From Rhizobium sp. Root1334 (GTDB taxonomy: Bacteria; Pseudomonadota; Alphaproteobacteria; Rhizobiales; Rhizobiaceae): a stretch of 64,000 bases of DNA. The stretch covers positions 131,338-195,337 of the forward strand of contig NZ_LMEY01000001.1 in the NCBI RefSeq assembly GCF_001426665.1, in the 5' to 3' direction. The notes below the pieces were generated by a model that was not told the origin of the DNA, searched no databases, and was given only the letters and a program-made list of their open reading frames with translations. Positions 45,711 through 54,194 of the stretch are shown here, one piece after another. Position numbers and translations under genes: made by a program. Each line of letters begins with the position of its first letter. The first letter of the stretch is position 1.

Positions 45711-46250
45711 ATGCCGGTGATTGTCGTCTCGCCCCTGTCGCGCATCGCCGAAATGGCTGTGCGCCATCGCGCCCGCGAAATGATCAGCCTGATGGCCAAG
45801 GAGCAGGCCTTTCATCGTCCGGCCGTGATTACGGCTGACCGGCATCTACTGCTGGGAATGAACGATATTACCTTTTCCGGAAATGCCGCTCTTGTCGCTC
45901 CGGGCGAAGAGCACGTGCAACAGATCATCGACTTTGCGCGGCAATGGGATCGTTCGGCTCCGTTGCTGATCCACTGCTGGATGGGCATATCGCGCTCGCC
46001 TGCCGCTGCCGTTCTCGCCTCCCTGGCGGTTGAGCCCGATCAGGACGAAACAGAGCTTGCATTGCGGCTGCGCGCCGCCTCCGCCTATGTCACGCCCAAT
46101 TCCCGGCTGATCGAGATCGGCGATCGGATGTTGTCGCGCGACGGCCGGCTGGTGGCGGCAATCAAGGCCATCGGCCGCGGTGCCGATACCGATGGAAACG
46201 TGCCCTTCGTCTTTTCCCCGCTGCCGGAGCCTGCCGCCCATGCCGGCTGA
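45711..46250 (+). CDS. Dual-specificity/tyrosine phosphatase-like protein
   Basis: A 179-residue protein with the cysteine phosphatase loop HCWMGISRSPAAA (C-x5-R) and an upstream strand ITADRHLLLGMNDITF. The general acid Asp is not obvious. The family may act on phosphotyrosine, phosphoserine or a nucleotide. It begins one base after the HD gene and overlaps the nadQ-like gene by 11 bases. Start at 45711 avoids overlap with the HD gene. Confidence 0.82.
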   Translation: MPVIVVSPLSRIAEMAVRHRAREMISLMAKEQAFHRPAVITADRHLLLGMNDITFSGNAALVAPGEEHVQQIIDFARQWDRSAPLLIHCWMGISRSPAAAVLASLAVEPDQDETELALRLRAASAYVTPNSRLIEIGDRMLSRDGRLVAAIKAIGRGADTDGNVPFVFSPLPEPAAHAG

Positions 46251-47214
46251 CAGGACCGTTGGCGTCGAAATCGGCCTCAACGCCGCGATCGTCGCGGTGA
46301 CCAGCCGCTCGCCGCGTATCCTCGCTGTCAGCGACGAACAGAGTGACAGCCGGGACGGCCTGCCCTTCGGCCCCTTCGACCCTGCCCGCCACCGGACATT
46401 CGAAACCAGCCTTCGAGCCAGCGTCGAGCAGCAGACGGCGCTTGATCTCGGGTACATCGAGCAACTCTACACATTTGGCGACCAGGGCCGCCACCGCTCG
46501 GCGGGCGAAAGCAGTACGCATATGGTATCGGTCGGCTATCTGGCGCTGACCCGCACGGACGCGGAAAACAACGCCCGCCTCGCCGAGGCCGGCGCCCATT
46601 GGCGCGACTGGTACAGCTACCTGCCGTGGGAAGACTGGCGGCAGGGCCGGCCAGTGCTGATCGACCAGATCATTCTCCCCGCCTTGCGCCAGTGGGAAAT
46701 GGGCGGGCATCAGGACGAACGGATGGGCCTGCCGCAACGGCGCACCCGCACACGCCTTGCCTTCGGGCTCGATGATTTCCCCTGGGACGAGGAGCGCGTG
46801 CTGGAGCGCTACGAACTTCTCTATGAGGCCGGCCTGGTCGGCGAAGCCGTGATCGACGGCCGCGCCAGCGCCACCGCCACTCCGCCGGTTGGCCTGACAA
46901 TGCGTCACGATCATCGCCGCATCGTTGCCACGGCGGTTGCGCGGCTGCGCGGCAAGATCAAATACCGGCCGGTGATCTTCGAACTGATGCCGCCGGAATT
47001 CACGCTGACGGATCTGCAGGCGACGGTGGAAGCGATTTCAGGCCGCCACCTGCACAAACAGAATTTTCGCCGTCTGGTCGAAGGCGCGGAACTGGTCGAG
47101 CCGACCGGCATGCTGACGGCCGCGACCGGTGGACGGCCAGCCGCCCTCTTCCGTTTCCGCCGCCAAATTCTCGACGAACGTCCGGCCCCCGGCCTCAAAG
47201 TTGGTGGTCGATAA
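46240..47214 (+). CDS. nadQ: Nudix-related winged-helix regulator, probable NadQ
   Basis: A 324-residue protein. Residues about 1-210 form a Nudix-like fold without the catalytic Nudix box (GVEIGLNAAIVAVTSRSPRI, SVGYLALTR). Residues about 230-310 form a winged helix (IKYRPVIFELMPPEFTLTDL, HLHKQNFRRLVEGAELVEPT). This two-part plan is that of the NrtR/NadQ regulators of NAD metabolism; in alphaproteobacteria the COG4111 member NadQ is predicted to control nadABC. nadABC is at 50-54 kb in this window. The exact role is inference from domain order and position. Confidence 0.68.
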   Translation: MPADRTVGVEIGLNAAIVAVTSRSPRILAVSDEQSDSRDGLPFGPFDPARHRTFETSLRASVEQQTALDLGYIEQLYTFGDQGRHRSAGESSTHMVSVGYLALTRTDAENNARLAEAGAHWRDWYSYLPWEDWRQGRPVLIDQIILPALRQWEMGGHQDERMGLPQRRTRTRLAFGLDDFPWDEERVLERYELLYEAGLVGEAVIDGRASATATPPVGLTMRHDHRRIVATAVARLRGKIKYRPVIFELMPPEFTLTDLQATVEAISGRHLHKQNFRRLVEGAELVEPTGMLTAATGGRPAALFRFRRQILDERPAPGLKVGGR

Positions 47215-47307
47215 ATGCTGCTGACAGCAACTGCCTTTTTTCAGGGTTGACGCACCGGCCCCGCGCTCCATCTCCCTCCCCTTCAAGCATGACAAGGGAA
47301 AGGCCCG

Positions 47308-48132
47308 ATGGAACAACAGGCAACGGACGTCATCATCGCCACACGCACGGCGCTCAGTCAGGCAAGCGCGCTGGCGGTGCAATATTCCTTCTCGGTCCTC
47401 GGCGCCGTCATCCTTTTGTTTGTGGGATGGATCATTTCGCGGCTTCTGCACAACTGGGCTTATTCCGGCCTGTCACGGGTGCGCGGCATCGACGAGACGC
47501 TTGCCCGGTTTTTCTCCAATATCGTGCGCTACGCGGTCCTGTTGCTGGTCTTCATCACGGTTCTTGGCCAGTTCGGGGTGCAGACAGCCTCGATCATCGC
47601 GACCTTGGGCGCCGCCGGTCTGGCCATCGGGCTCGCGCTACAAGGAACACTGCAGAACATAGCGGCGGGAATCATGCTCCTGGTGCTGCGGCCGTTCCGG
47701 GTCGGAGAGTCGATCGAAACGCCTGCCGTCACCGGCACCGTCACGGAAATCGGTCTCTTCGCAACGGAGTTGAGGACAGCGGATGGGCTCTATCGCCTCG
47801 CACCAAACTCGACGCTCTGGAATGTACCGGTCACCAACTACAGCCGCGAGCGCCTGCGGCGCCATGACCTGACGGTAATCATCGGCAATCACGAGGATAT
47901 CGATGCGGCTCAGGCCGCCTTGCTGGATCTTGCGAAAGGAAATCCGGCCATAGAACAAACCCCGGCCCCCTCGACTTTCATTGCCGATCTGAGCAAGGAC
48001 GGGACATCGCTGACGCTTCGCTACTGGGTGGGCACCGCCAAATGGTGGGCGACGACACGCGATATGCTGCGTGCCGCCAAGCGTGTCTTTTATCTGCCTG
48101 AACAGCCAGCCGAGGATCCGGCTGCCTCGTAA
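47308..48132 (+). CDS. MscS-family mechanosensitive channel
   Basis: A 274-residue small-conductance channel with three membrane helices. The pore helix is Gly/Ala rich (IIATLGAAGLAIGLALQGTL, QNIAAGIMLLVLRPF), followed by the beta domain (RVGESIETPAVTGTVTEIGL, NSTLWNVPVTNYSR). It protects the cell against osmotic downshock. Start ATG 47308 has GGAAAGG upstream. It is convergent with sodC. Confidence 0.93.
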   Translation: MEQQATDVIIATRTALSQASALAVQYSFSVLGAVILLFVGWIISRLLHNWAYSGLSRVRGIDETLARFFSNIVRYAVLLLVFITVLGQFGVQTASIIATLGAAGLAIGLALQGTLQNIAAGIMLLVLRPFRVGESIETPAVTGTVTEIGLFATELRTADGLYRLAPNSTLWNVPVTNYSRERLRRHDLTVIIGNHEDIDAAQAALLDLAKGNPAIEQTPAPSTFIADLSKDGTSLTLRYWVGTAKWWATTRDMLRAAKRVFYLPEQPAEDPAAS

Positions 48133-48143
48133 GGCCGGAGCTG

Positions 48144-48656
48144 CTATTCGATAACCGCACAAGCGAGCCGGTCACCGGCATCACCCGAAGGCTGGCTGCG
48201 ATTGTCATCGGATTTCGCATGCACCATCAGCGCCCGGCCGCGAATGCCGTTATCGGCATTGTCGAGCACCACCATGCTGTTGAAGACCTGCGCTCGCATG
48301 ACGCCATCGGCGCCGACATACTGGTTGGGCATATCACCGGCATGCGGGCCGTTGGCGGCGAGAAAACCATGTTCGGCATTACCCGGGTTGAAATGCTTGC
48401 CGGCCGATTCATGATTGTGCGCGGCGTCGCATTTGCCGGTCTCGTGCACATGAAAGGCTACCCACTTTCCGGGCGGCAGGTTCGTCACCTCCACCTCGAT
48501 CAGTACGCCATTCTTACCCTTCGTCAGGGTTGCCCGTCCCGTCTCCTTGCCATCCTTGCCGATGAAATTGGCGATGGCAGTCTGGGATGACGATTGCGCA
48601 AAAGCGCCTGTCGATGTGACGAGAACAAGGGCGAGCGTAGGGAGCAAGCATTTCAT
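48144..48656 (-). CDS. sodC: Cu/Zn superoxide dismutase (periplasmic)
   Basis: A 170-residue secreted enzyme that removes superoxide in the periplasm. Signal peptide about 1-20 (CLLPTLALVLVTSTGAFAQ). Metal ligands are in AFHVHETGKCD, HFNPGNAEHG, GPHAGDMPN and LMVHAKSDDN; the Arg near the end and the disulfide cysteines (GKC and ACAVIE) are present. Start at 48656 with GGAGG upstream. Confidence 0.94.
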   Translation of the reverse strand: MKCLLPTLALVLVTSTGAFAQSSSQTAIANFIGKDGKETGRATLTKGKNGVLIEVEVTNLPPGKWVAFHVHETGKCDAAHNHESAGKHFNPGNAEHGFLAANGPHAGDMPNQYVGADGVMRAQVFNSMVVLDNADNGIRGRALMVHAKSDDNRSQPSGDAGDRLACAVIE

Positions 48657-48759
48657 CAGACATTCCTCCAGTGGATGATTGGCTGAAGATGCAACGCCTG
48701 ATGCGGCCAGCAGTTCCACAATCAACCGGTATGGCTGGAGAAACCCTGTGATGTGCGGA

Positions 48760-49497
48760 TCAGAATATCCGGATCGCCGACGTGGTGATGATGACGAGGG
48801 AAACGGCGATCAGAAGCGGCCTGACCGGCAGGTGCTTGACGACGATCGCGCCGATGGGAGCAGCCAGCACTCCACCCAGCACGAGACCGATCGCCGAGCC
48901 GAGATCGGACCAGCCGAGCGTGAATACGAACGTCGCCGAGATCGTCAGGGTGACGAGAAACTCGGTCAGGCTGGTGGAACCGATGACCTTTTTCGGGTCA
49001 TGGCCGCGGCCGATCAGTGATGTCGTCACGATCGGCCCCCAGCCGCCGCCGCCCGCAGCATCGAGAACGCCGCCACCCAAACCGATGAACGGCACGGCCC
49101 AATCCTTAACCTCGCGCACCCAGAGCGGCCGCACCGCCTTGAACAGGATATAGAGGCCGACCAGCACCAGATAGGCCGAAACGAACGGCTCGATCACCTT
49201 GCCATCAATGTTCGACACGCCGTAGGCGCCGAGCGCCCCGCCGATCATGCCAGCGGGAGCCAGCCGCGCGACAAGCCGCCAGTTGATGTTGCGCTGATAG
49301 GTATGCGATGCACCGGATGCAGCGGTCGTGAAGATTTCGGCGATATGAGTCATCGCGCTTGCCGTTGCCGGCGGGACACCGAAGGCCAGAAGGCTGGTGG
49401 TGGACAGCAGGCCGAAGGCCATTCCCAGAGCGCCATCGACCAATTGTGCGAAGAAACCGATGACAACGAAAATCCAGAAATCTGCCGACACGAACAA
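48760..49497 (-). CDS. TSUP (TauE/SafE) family permease
   Basis: A 245-residue membrane protein with about eight helices (FFAQLVDGALGMAFGLLSTT, GLGGGVLDAAGGGGWGPIVT). The repeated glycine-rich D-x-A-G-G motif marks the TSUP family, which exports sulfite or other small sulfur anions. It lies 103 bases upstream of sodC in the direction of transcription; co-regulation is possible but not shown. Confidence 0.9.
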   Translation of the reverse strand: MFVSADFWIFVVIGFFAQLVDGALGMAFGLLSTTSLLAFGVPPATASAMTHIAEIFTTAASGASHTYQRNINWRLVARLAPAGMIGGALGAYGVSNIDGKVIEPFVSAYLVLVGLYILFKAVRPLWVREVKDWAVPFIGLGGGVLDAAGGGGWGPIVTTSLIGRGHDPKKVIGSTSLTEFLVTLTISATFVFTLGWSDLGSAIGLVLGGVLAAPIGAIVVKHLPVRPLLIAVSLVIITTSAIRIF

Positions 49498-49624
49498 TCC
49501 TTCTTCAAATCCAGCGATTGGAAACGCGGCCTATTTGCGCCAACCACGCCGTGTAGGTAAAGGTTCCCTGACGGCAATTCACAAGCCCTATGACCAACGG
49601 CCGTGATGAAAACAGGAGAAACCG

Positions 49625-49855
49625 ATGAAGGTCATTGCTCTTCTCCTCGCCGGTGCTGTTCTGACGGCCCCGGAGGACAAGCCTGCCATTTCCGATTATT
49701 TCGGTAACAACGGTACCACCAGCCAACCGGCGATTACCCAATGCAACCTGACCAGCGACGACCTGAATGGACAGTTCAAAACCTGCCGCTACGACTGCGG
49801 CAAGACGCTGACGATCGGCGCGTGCCTGGTCTGTCCGTTCGTACTGCAACGATAG
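49625..49855 (+). CDS. Small exported cysteine-containing protein
   Basis: A 76-residue protein with a short hydrophobic start (VIALLLAGAVLTAPE) and four cysteines in the second half (QCNLTSDDLN, TCRYDCGKTL, ACLVCPFVLQ). Ribosome site AGGAGAAACCG is good. The family is unknown to me. The cysteines suggest a disulfide-held periplasmic or lipid-anchored peptide. It is ten bases before the DUF6434 gene. Confidence 0.6.
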   Translation: MKVIALLLAGAVLTAPEDKPAISDYFGNNGTTSQPAITQCNLTSDDLNGQFKTCRYDCGKTLTIGACLVCPFVLQR

Positions 49856-49865
49856 GAAGCAAGAG

Positions 49866-50087
49866 ATGACGGGTTTCGACTGGCACGGCGATCCGATCAA
49901 CCGCGACACAGTGGTCACCCGAACCTATCGCAACACCCAGAACGTCCGCCGTTTTCTCACCGCAGAATGCGGTGACGACTTTGCGTTCGATCGTGCTTTC
50001 ATGGCCTGGATCAAGGACGGCGCGGAGAAGACGATGGGCGATGTTGCCGACGAATGGAAGCGGCGTCGGACAATTGCTGGTGCCTGA
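49866..50087 (+). CDS. DUF6434 domain protein
   Basis: A 73-residue protein that is almost one domain: FDWHGDPINRDTVVTRTYRN, TQNVRRFLTAECGDDF, FDRAFMAWIKDGAEKTMGD. The domain usually follows a SAP or DUF6965-like DNA-binding part; here it stands alone. Good ribosome site GGAAGCAAGAG. Convergent with nadC, 11 bases apart. Confidence 0.7.
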   Translation: MTGFDWHGDPINRDTVVTRTYRNTQNVRRFLTAECGDDFAFDRAFMAWIKDGAEKTMGDVADEWKRRRTIAGA

Positions 50088-50098
50088 CGCGCCCGCAT

Positions 50099-51007
50099 TT
50101 AGCCGATGACGATATCAAGCCCGATATCCAGTGTCGGCGCGGCCATGGTGATTTTTGAGGTCGAGATATAGTCGACGCCGGTTTCGGAGATAGCGCGGAT
50201 GGTCTGGAAATTAACGTTGCCGGAGGCCTCGAGCTTGGTCCGGTGCGGGTCGGCGGCATAGGCGTCCGTAGACAGCTGCCAGTGGGCGGCATTGACGGCC
50301 ACGGCCTCCCTGAGCAGATCAGGTCCCATATTATCGAGCAGGATCACATCCGGGCTGGCGGTCAGCGCCTCGCGCATCTGGTCGAGACCATCGACCTCGA
50401 CCTCGATCTTGACCAGATGACCGCAATAGGCGCGTGCCGCATGAACAGCAGAGGCAACGCCGCCGGAGACGGCGATATGGTTGTCCTTGATCAGGATCGC
50501 ATCATCCAGGCCGTATCTGTGATTGGATCCGCCGCCGAGGCGCACCGCATATTTTTCCAGCGCCCGCAGGCCGGGAATGGTTTTTCGCGTGCAGCAGACT
50601 TTTGCCCGGGTATGGGCGATCTCGGCCGCGAACTTCGATGTGTAGGTGGCAACGCCGCAGAGATGCATGAGGAAATTCAGCGCGACGCGCTCGGCCGACA
50701 AAAGCCCGCGCGCCGGACCGGAGATGCGGGCCATCGCCGTGCCCGGCGCAATCCGGTCGCCGTCCTTCACCAGCGCCTCGAAGCGGATCGTCGGATCGAT
50801 CAGGCGAAAGGCGGTGCGGGCAAGCTCCATGCCGGCAACGACACCGGTTTCACGGGCGTTCATTTCAGCTGTTGCCGTCCGGTCCGGGGCAATCGTCGCA
50901 TAGGTGGTGATATCACCGGCGCGGCCGAGATCTTCCAGAAGGGCCATGCGAACCTGATCCTCGACCATCAGGGCGGGCAGTTCTGGGCGAAGGGCGGTTT
51001 GTGTCAT
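50099..51007 (-). CDS. nadC: Nicotinate-nucleotide pyrophosphorylase (carboxylating)
   Basis: Third enzyme of NAD synthesis, joining quinolinate and PRPP. 302 residues, normal length. Signatures: EDLGRAGDITTYA, CTRKTIPGLRALEKYAVRLG, GGGSNHRYGL, DDAILIKDNHIA, KIEVEVDGL, ILLDNMGPDLL and EASGNVNF. It is last in the nadA-nadB-nadC operon, but separated from nadB by 168 bases that hold a repeat element. Confidence 0.96.
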   Translation of the reverse strand: MTQTALRPELPALMVEDQVRMALLEDLGRAGDITTYATIAPDRTATAEMNARETGVVAGMELARTAFRLIDPTIRFEALVKDGDRIAPGTAMARISGPARGLLSAERVALNFLMHLCGVATYTSKFAAEIAHTRAKVCCTRKTIPGLRALEKYAVRLGGGSNHRYGLDDAILIKDNHIAVSGGVASAVHAARAYCGHLVKIEVEVDGLDQMREALTASPDVILLDNMGPDLLREAVAVNAAHWQLSTDAYAADPHRTKLEASGNVNFQTIRAISETGVDYISTSKITMAAPTLDIGLDIVIG

Positions 51008-51044
51008 GATTGAGCACTTTCGGTTTCGAACTGGTAGAATTCCT

Positions 51045-51169
51045 CTTCTCCCCTGCGGGGGAGAAGTGCCGAGCGAATGCGAGGCGATGAGGGGGGCGGC
51101 ACGGCACAGTCCGGGTTTGCGGCCCCCTCATCCGCCCCTACGGGCCACCTTCTCCCCGGTGGGGAGAAG
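51045..51169. repeat. Hairpin repeat element, copy A (between nadB and nadC)
   Basis: A 125-bp element bounded by CTTCTCCCCTGCGGGGGAGAAG on the left and CTTCTCCCCGGTGGGGAGAAG on the right, each a hairpin. The inside (GTGCCGAGCG... CCGGGTTTGC... CATCCGCCCCT) is homologous to copy B at 52803-52923. Typical of rhizobial intergenic palindromic repeats. Confidence 0.85.
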
Positions 51170-51175
51170 AACCAC

Positions 51176-52774
51176 CTATACACTCTCCGTTTCCGCCACT
51201 TCGGCGACGACCCGGTCGGCTTCAGCGAGTGTGAGGAACGTGCGGTGCTTCCATTCCGGGCGCGGATCCGGGTAGTCGGAGCGGTAATGACCGCCGCGGC
51301 TTTCCGTTCGCAGATAGGCGCCGGTGGTGATCAGTTTGGCCGTGGTGACGATGTTGCTGAAGCGCAACCGGGTGTTCTGACGCTCGAGATTGGCAATTGC
51401 CCGGATGGCGCGCGTCAGCGTGTCCTGGCTGCGGATGACGCCGACATGATCGCTCATGATATGGCGCAGCGCCGTCAGCGGCGGGCTGTCTTCCAGCGTT
51501 ACCGGATCGTCATTTTCTCCGGCATTGGCGCCCCAGTCGGTGATCTTCGGCTCCGGCAACATGCCCTTGATATTTTCGGCGATGCGGGCGGCAAAGACCA
51601 CGGCCTCAAGCAGCGAATTGGAGGCGAGCCGGTTGGCGCCGTGGACGCCGGTGGAGGTCACCTCGCCCGCGGCCCAGAGTCCATCGATCGAGGTCCGGCC
51701 TTCCGCATCGGTCAGGACGCCACCCATGTGATAATGAACCGCCGGAACGACCGGGATGGGCTGTGTGACCGGATCGATGCCTGCCGACATGCAGGAGGCA
51801 TAGACAGTCGGGAACGCTTCGGGGAAATGTGCGCCGACCGCCTTGGTGCAATCGAGAAACGCGCCGCGCCCGGCCTGCACTTCGGCAAACACACCCCGCG
51901 AAACGATGTCGCGCGGTGCGAGTTCGCCGTCCGGATGGATATCCAGCATGAAGCGTTTGCCGGCCGAATTGATCAGGTGGGCGCCGTCGCCGCGCAGGGC
52001 TTCGGTTGCCAAAGGGGCAGGATCGCGGCCGATATTGATCGCGGTCGGATGAAACTGGATGAATTCCGGATCGGCGATGATCGCACCGGCACGCGCTGCC
52101 ATACCGACACCCTGGCCGCACGCTTCGGTCGGATTGGTGGTGACGGAAAAGAGATGGCCGACGCCGCCTGAGCACAGCACCACCGCGCGGGCCGGAAACG
52201 ACACACGGTTCTTCGACTGTCCGGCATCCGGACGGGCGATGACGCCGGAGATGAACCGGCCCTGCCGCACCAGTTCCTCGACGACATACCCTTCCAGAAC
52301 GCGGATCGACGGCGTGTTGCGCACGGCGGCAATCAGCGCTTCCATGATCGCCTTGCCGGCCATATCACCCTTGACGCGGACGATGCGGCGCTCGGAATGG
52401 GCGGCTTCGCGCGACAGAAGCAGCTTGCCTTCCAGATCGTGATCGAAGGGCACGCCATAGCCGAGCAGATCGTGGATGCGGGCCGGGCCTTCCGCCACCA
52501 TCAACCGCGTCATCTTTTCATCGACGATACCGGCCCCGGCCACCAGCGTATCGGCAACGTGTTTGTCGATCGTATCGCCAAGTCCCATGGCAGCAGCAAT
52601 GCCGCCCTGCGCCCAGGCGGACGAAGCGCCGTGACCGATGGGCGCTGCTGCGAGCACCGTTACAGGACGCGGGCTGAGCTTCAGCGCGCAGAAAAGCCCG
52701 GCGAGGCCACCGCCGACAATGACGATATCGTCGATGCCGTTGAAGGACTGTGGGCGGAAATGATCGGTCAGCAT
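51176..52774 (-). CDS. nadB: L-aspartate oxidase
   Basis: Flavoenzyme that oxidises L-aspartate to iminoaspartate, first step of de novo NAD synthesis. The 532-residue protein has the FAD motif [42 protein letters not shown], and the succinate-dehydrogenase-like [16 protein letters not shown] and [16 protein letters not shown]. The ATG at 52774 has AGGAGGAAGAGC upstream. The frame open beyond it runs into the repeat. The C terminus (about 430-532) is the helical domain. Confidence 0.96.
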   Translation of the reverse strand: MLTDHFRPQSFNGIDDIVIVGGGLAGLFCALKLSPRPVTVLAAAPIGHGASSAWAQGGIAAAMGLGDTIDKHVADTLVAGAGIVDEKMTRLMVAEGPARIHDLLGYGVPFDHDLEGKLLLSREAAHSERRIVRVKGDMAGKAIMEALIAAVRNTPSIRVLEGYVVEELVRQGRFISGVIARPDAGQSKNRVSFPARAVVLCSGGVGHLFSVTTNPTEACGQGVGMAARAGAIIADPEFIQFHPTAINIGRDPAPLATEALRGDGAHLINSAGKRFMLDIHPDGELAPRDIVSRGVFAEVQAGRGAFLDCTKAVGAHFPEAFPTVYASCMSAGIDPVTQPIPVVPAVHYHMGGVLTDAEGRTSIDGLWAAGEVTSTGVHGANRLASNSLLEAVVFAARIAENIKGMLPEPKITDWGANAGENDDPVTLEDSPPLTALRHIMSDHVGVIRSQDTLTRAIRAIANLERQNTRLRFSNIVTTAKLITTGAYLRTESRGGHYRSDYPDPRPEWKHRTFLTLAEADRVVAEVAETESV

Positions 52775-52802
52775 GCTCTTCCTCCTCCGGGAGTGTCTCC
52801 CT

Positions 52803-52923
52803 CTTCTCCCCTGCGGGAGAAGTGCCGAGCGCAGCGAGGGGATGTGGGGGCGGTAGGGCAAACTCCGGTTTGCTCGCCCCCGTCATCCGGCCTCCGGTCA
52901 CCTTCTCCCCGCTGGGGGGAAGA
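52803..52923. repeat. Hairpin repeat element, copy B (between nadA and nadB)
   Basis: About 120 bp bounded by CTTCTCCCCTGCGGGAGAAG on the left and CTTCTCCCCGCTGGGGGGAAG on the right. Inside it has the same order of blocks as copy A (GTGCCGAGCG, a G-rich run, CTCCGGTTTGC, CATCCGGCCTCCGG). It is transcribed within the nad operon. Confidence 0.85.
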
Positions 52924-52943
52924 GGCAGCGCCCGGCTTCCCCT

Positions 52944-54023
52944 TTATTGCTTCAAATTCACCATCCGCTCGACGGCAAGCCTGGCGCGATCGGCGATTGC
53001 CGGATCGACCAGAACTTCCTCCGTCATGAACAACAGGCTGTCGAGAATCTTCGGCAGCGTGATGCGCTTCATGTGCGGACAGAGATTGCACGGCTTGATG
53101 AAATCGACGCCGGTGATCTCGGCCTGGATGTTGGAGGCCATCGAGCATTCGGTGACCAGCAGCACGCGCGGCGGGCGCTTGTCCTTGACATAGTTGATCA
53201 TGCCGGCGGTCGAACCAGCGAAATCGCAGACGGCGATGACATCCGGATGGCATTCCGGGTGACCGATGATCTCGATCGACGGATCGGCTTCCTTGTAGGC
53301 CAGCAGCTCGGCCGCCGTGAAGCGCTCGTGCACTTCGCAATGGCCCTTCCAGGTGAGGATCTTCTTGTTCGTCTGCTTGGCGACGTTCATGGCCAGGTAT
53401 TCGTCGGGGATGCAGAGGACGGTGTCGCTCTCCAGGCTTTCAACGACGGCCAGCACGTTGGACGACGTGCAGCAAATGTCGGTCTCGGCCTTCACGTCAG
53501 CAGAGGTGTTGACGTATGTCACCACCGGCACGCCGGGATAGCGCTGTTTCAAAAGCCGGACATCGGCGCCGGTGATCGATTCCGACAGCGAGCAACCGGC
53601 CTTGCCGTCCGGGATCAGCACGGTCTTTTCCGGATTAAGCAGCTTGGAAGTCTCGGCCATGAAATGCACGCCGCACTGGATAATGATCTCGGCATCGACC
53701 TCGGTGGCATCACGCGCCAGCTGCAGACTGTCGCCGACGATATCGGCGACGCAGTGGAAGATGTCCGGGGTCTGGTAATTATGGGCGAGGATGACCGCGC
53801 CACGCTCTTTCTTCAGCCGGTTGATGGCATGCACATAGGGCGCATAAACCGGCCATTCGAAGGCGGGCACGAACTGCTTGACGCGCTCATACAGATGCTC
53901 GGTTTCGCGGGCGATCTCCGGCGTGAACGTCAGGTCCGGCCGCTCGATTATGCCGAAACGCTCGGCTGCGGTCTTTACCGCGCCGGAACCTTCAAGGGTT
54001 GCCTTGCTCTGTGCGATGGTCAT
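52944..54023 (-). CDS. nadA: Quinolinate synthase A
   Basis: Iron-sulfur enzyme that condenses iminoaspartate with dihydroxyacetone phosphate to quinolinate. 359 residues. The three cluster cysteines are expected in [21 protein letters not shown]-type and [10 protein letters not shown] segments. Other motifs: [44 protein letters not shown]. The ATG at 54023 has AGAGGAG upstream. First gene of the nad operon. Confidence 0.95.
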   Translation of the reverse strand: MTIAQSKATLEGSGAVKTAAERFGIIERPDLTFTPEIARETEHLYERVKQFVPAFEWPVYAPYVHAINRLKKERGAVILAHNYQTPDIFHCVADIVGDSLQLARDATEVDAEIIIQCGVHFMAETSKLLNPEKTVLIPDGKAGCSLSESITGADVRLLKQRYPGVPVVTYVNTSADVKAETDICCTSSNVLAVVESLESDTVLCIPDEYLAMNVAKQTNKKILTWKGHCEVHERFTAAELLAYKEADPSIEIIGHPECHPDVIAVCDFAGSTAGMINYVKDKRPPRVLLVTECSMASNIQAEITGVDFIKPCNLCPHMKRITLPKILDSLLFMTEEVLVDPAIADRARLAVERMVNLKQ

Positions 54024-54064
54024 CGACTGCTCCTCTTGCCGCCCCTCCGGCGGCTGACCTATTT

Positions 54065-54079
54065 TGCTCAAACTGAGCA
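54065..54079. promoter_or_regulatory. Candidate NadQ operator upstream of nadA
   Basis: TGCTCA-AAC-TGAGCA is a perfect 6-bp-arm palindrome (extended TTTTGCTCA/TGAGCATAA with one mismatch). It lies 42-56 bases upstream of the nadA start codon, in the AT-rich patch that must hold the promoter. It is the only such palindrome I noticed near the operon. Confidence 0.55.
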
Positions 54080-54150
54080 TAATAGGATCAAAACAAAACC
54101 GGCAGGGCCGGGAGATGAGATTTAGAAAGTTTTGTGACAGTTTTCAAGAA

Positions 54151-54180
54151 TGCACTCCCGCTATTTTCTGCGGGAGTGCA
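54151..54180. terminator. Terminator of the MFS gene
   Basis: TGCACTCCCGC pairs perfectly with GCGGGAGTGCA (11 bp) around the loop TATTTTCT. On the minus strand it is followed by TTCTTGAAAA and lies 15 bases beyond the MFS stop codon, separating it from nadA. Confidence 0.8.
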
Positions 54181-54194
54181 AGAAATCGCGGGTG

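Noticed and set aside
52947-54125. A 392-codon plus-strand frame opposite nadA
   Set aside because: Shadow of nadA with no motif.
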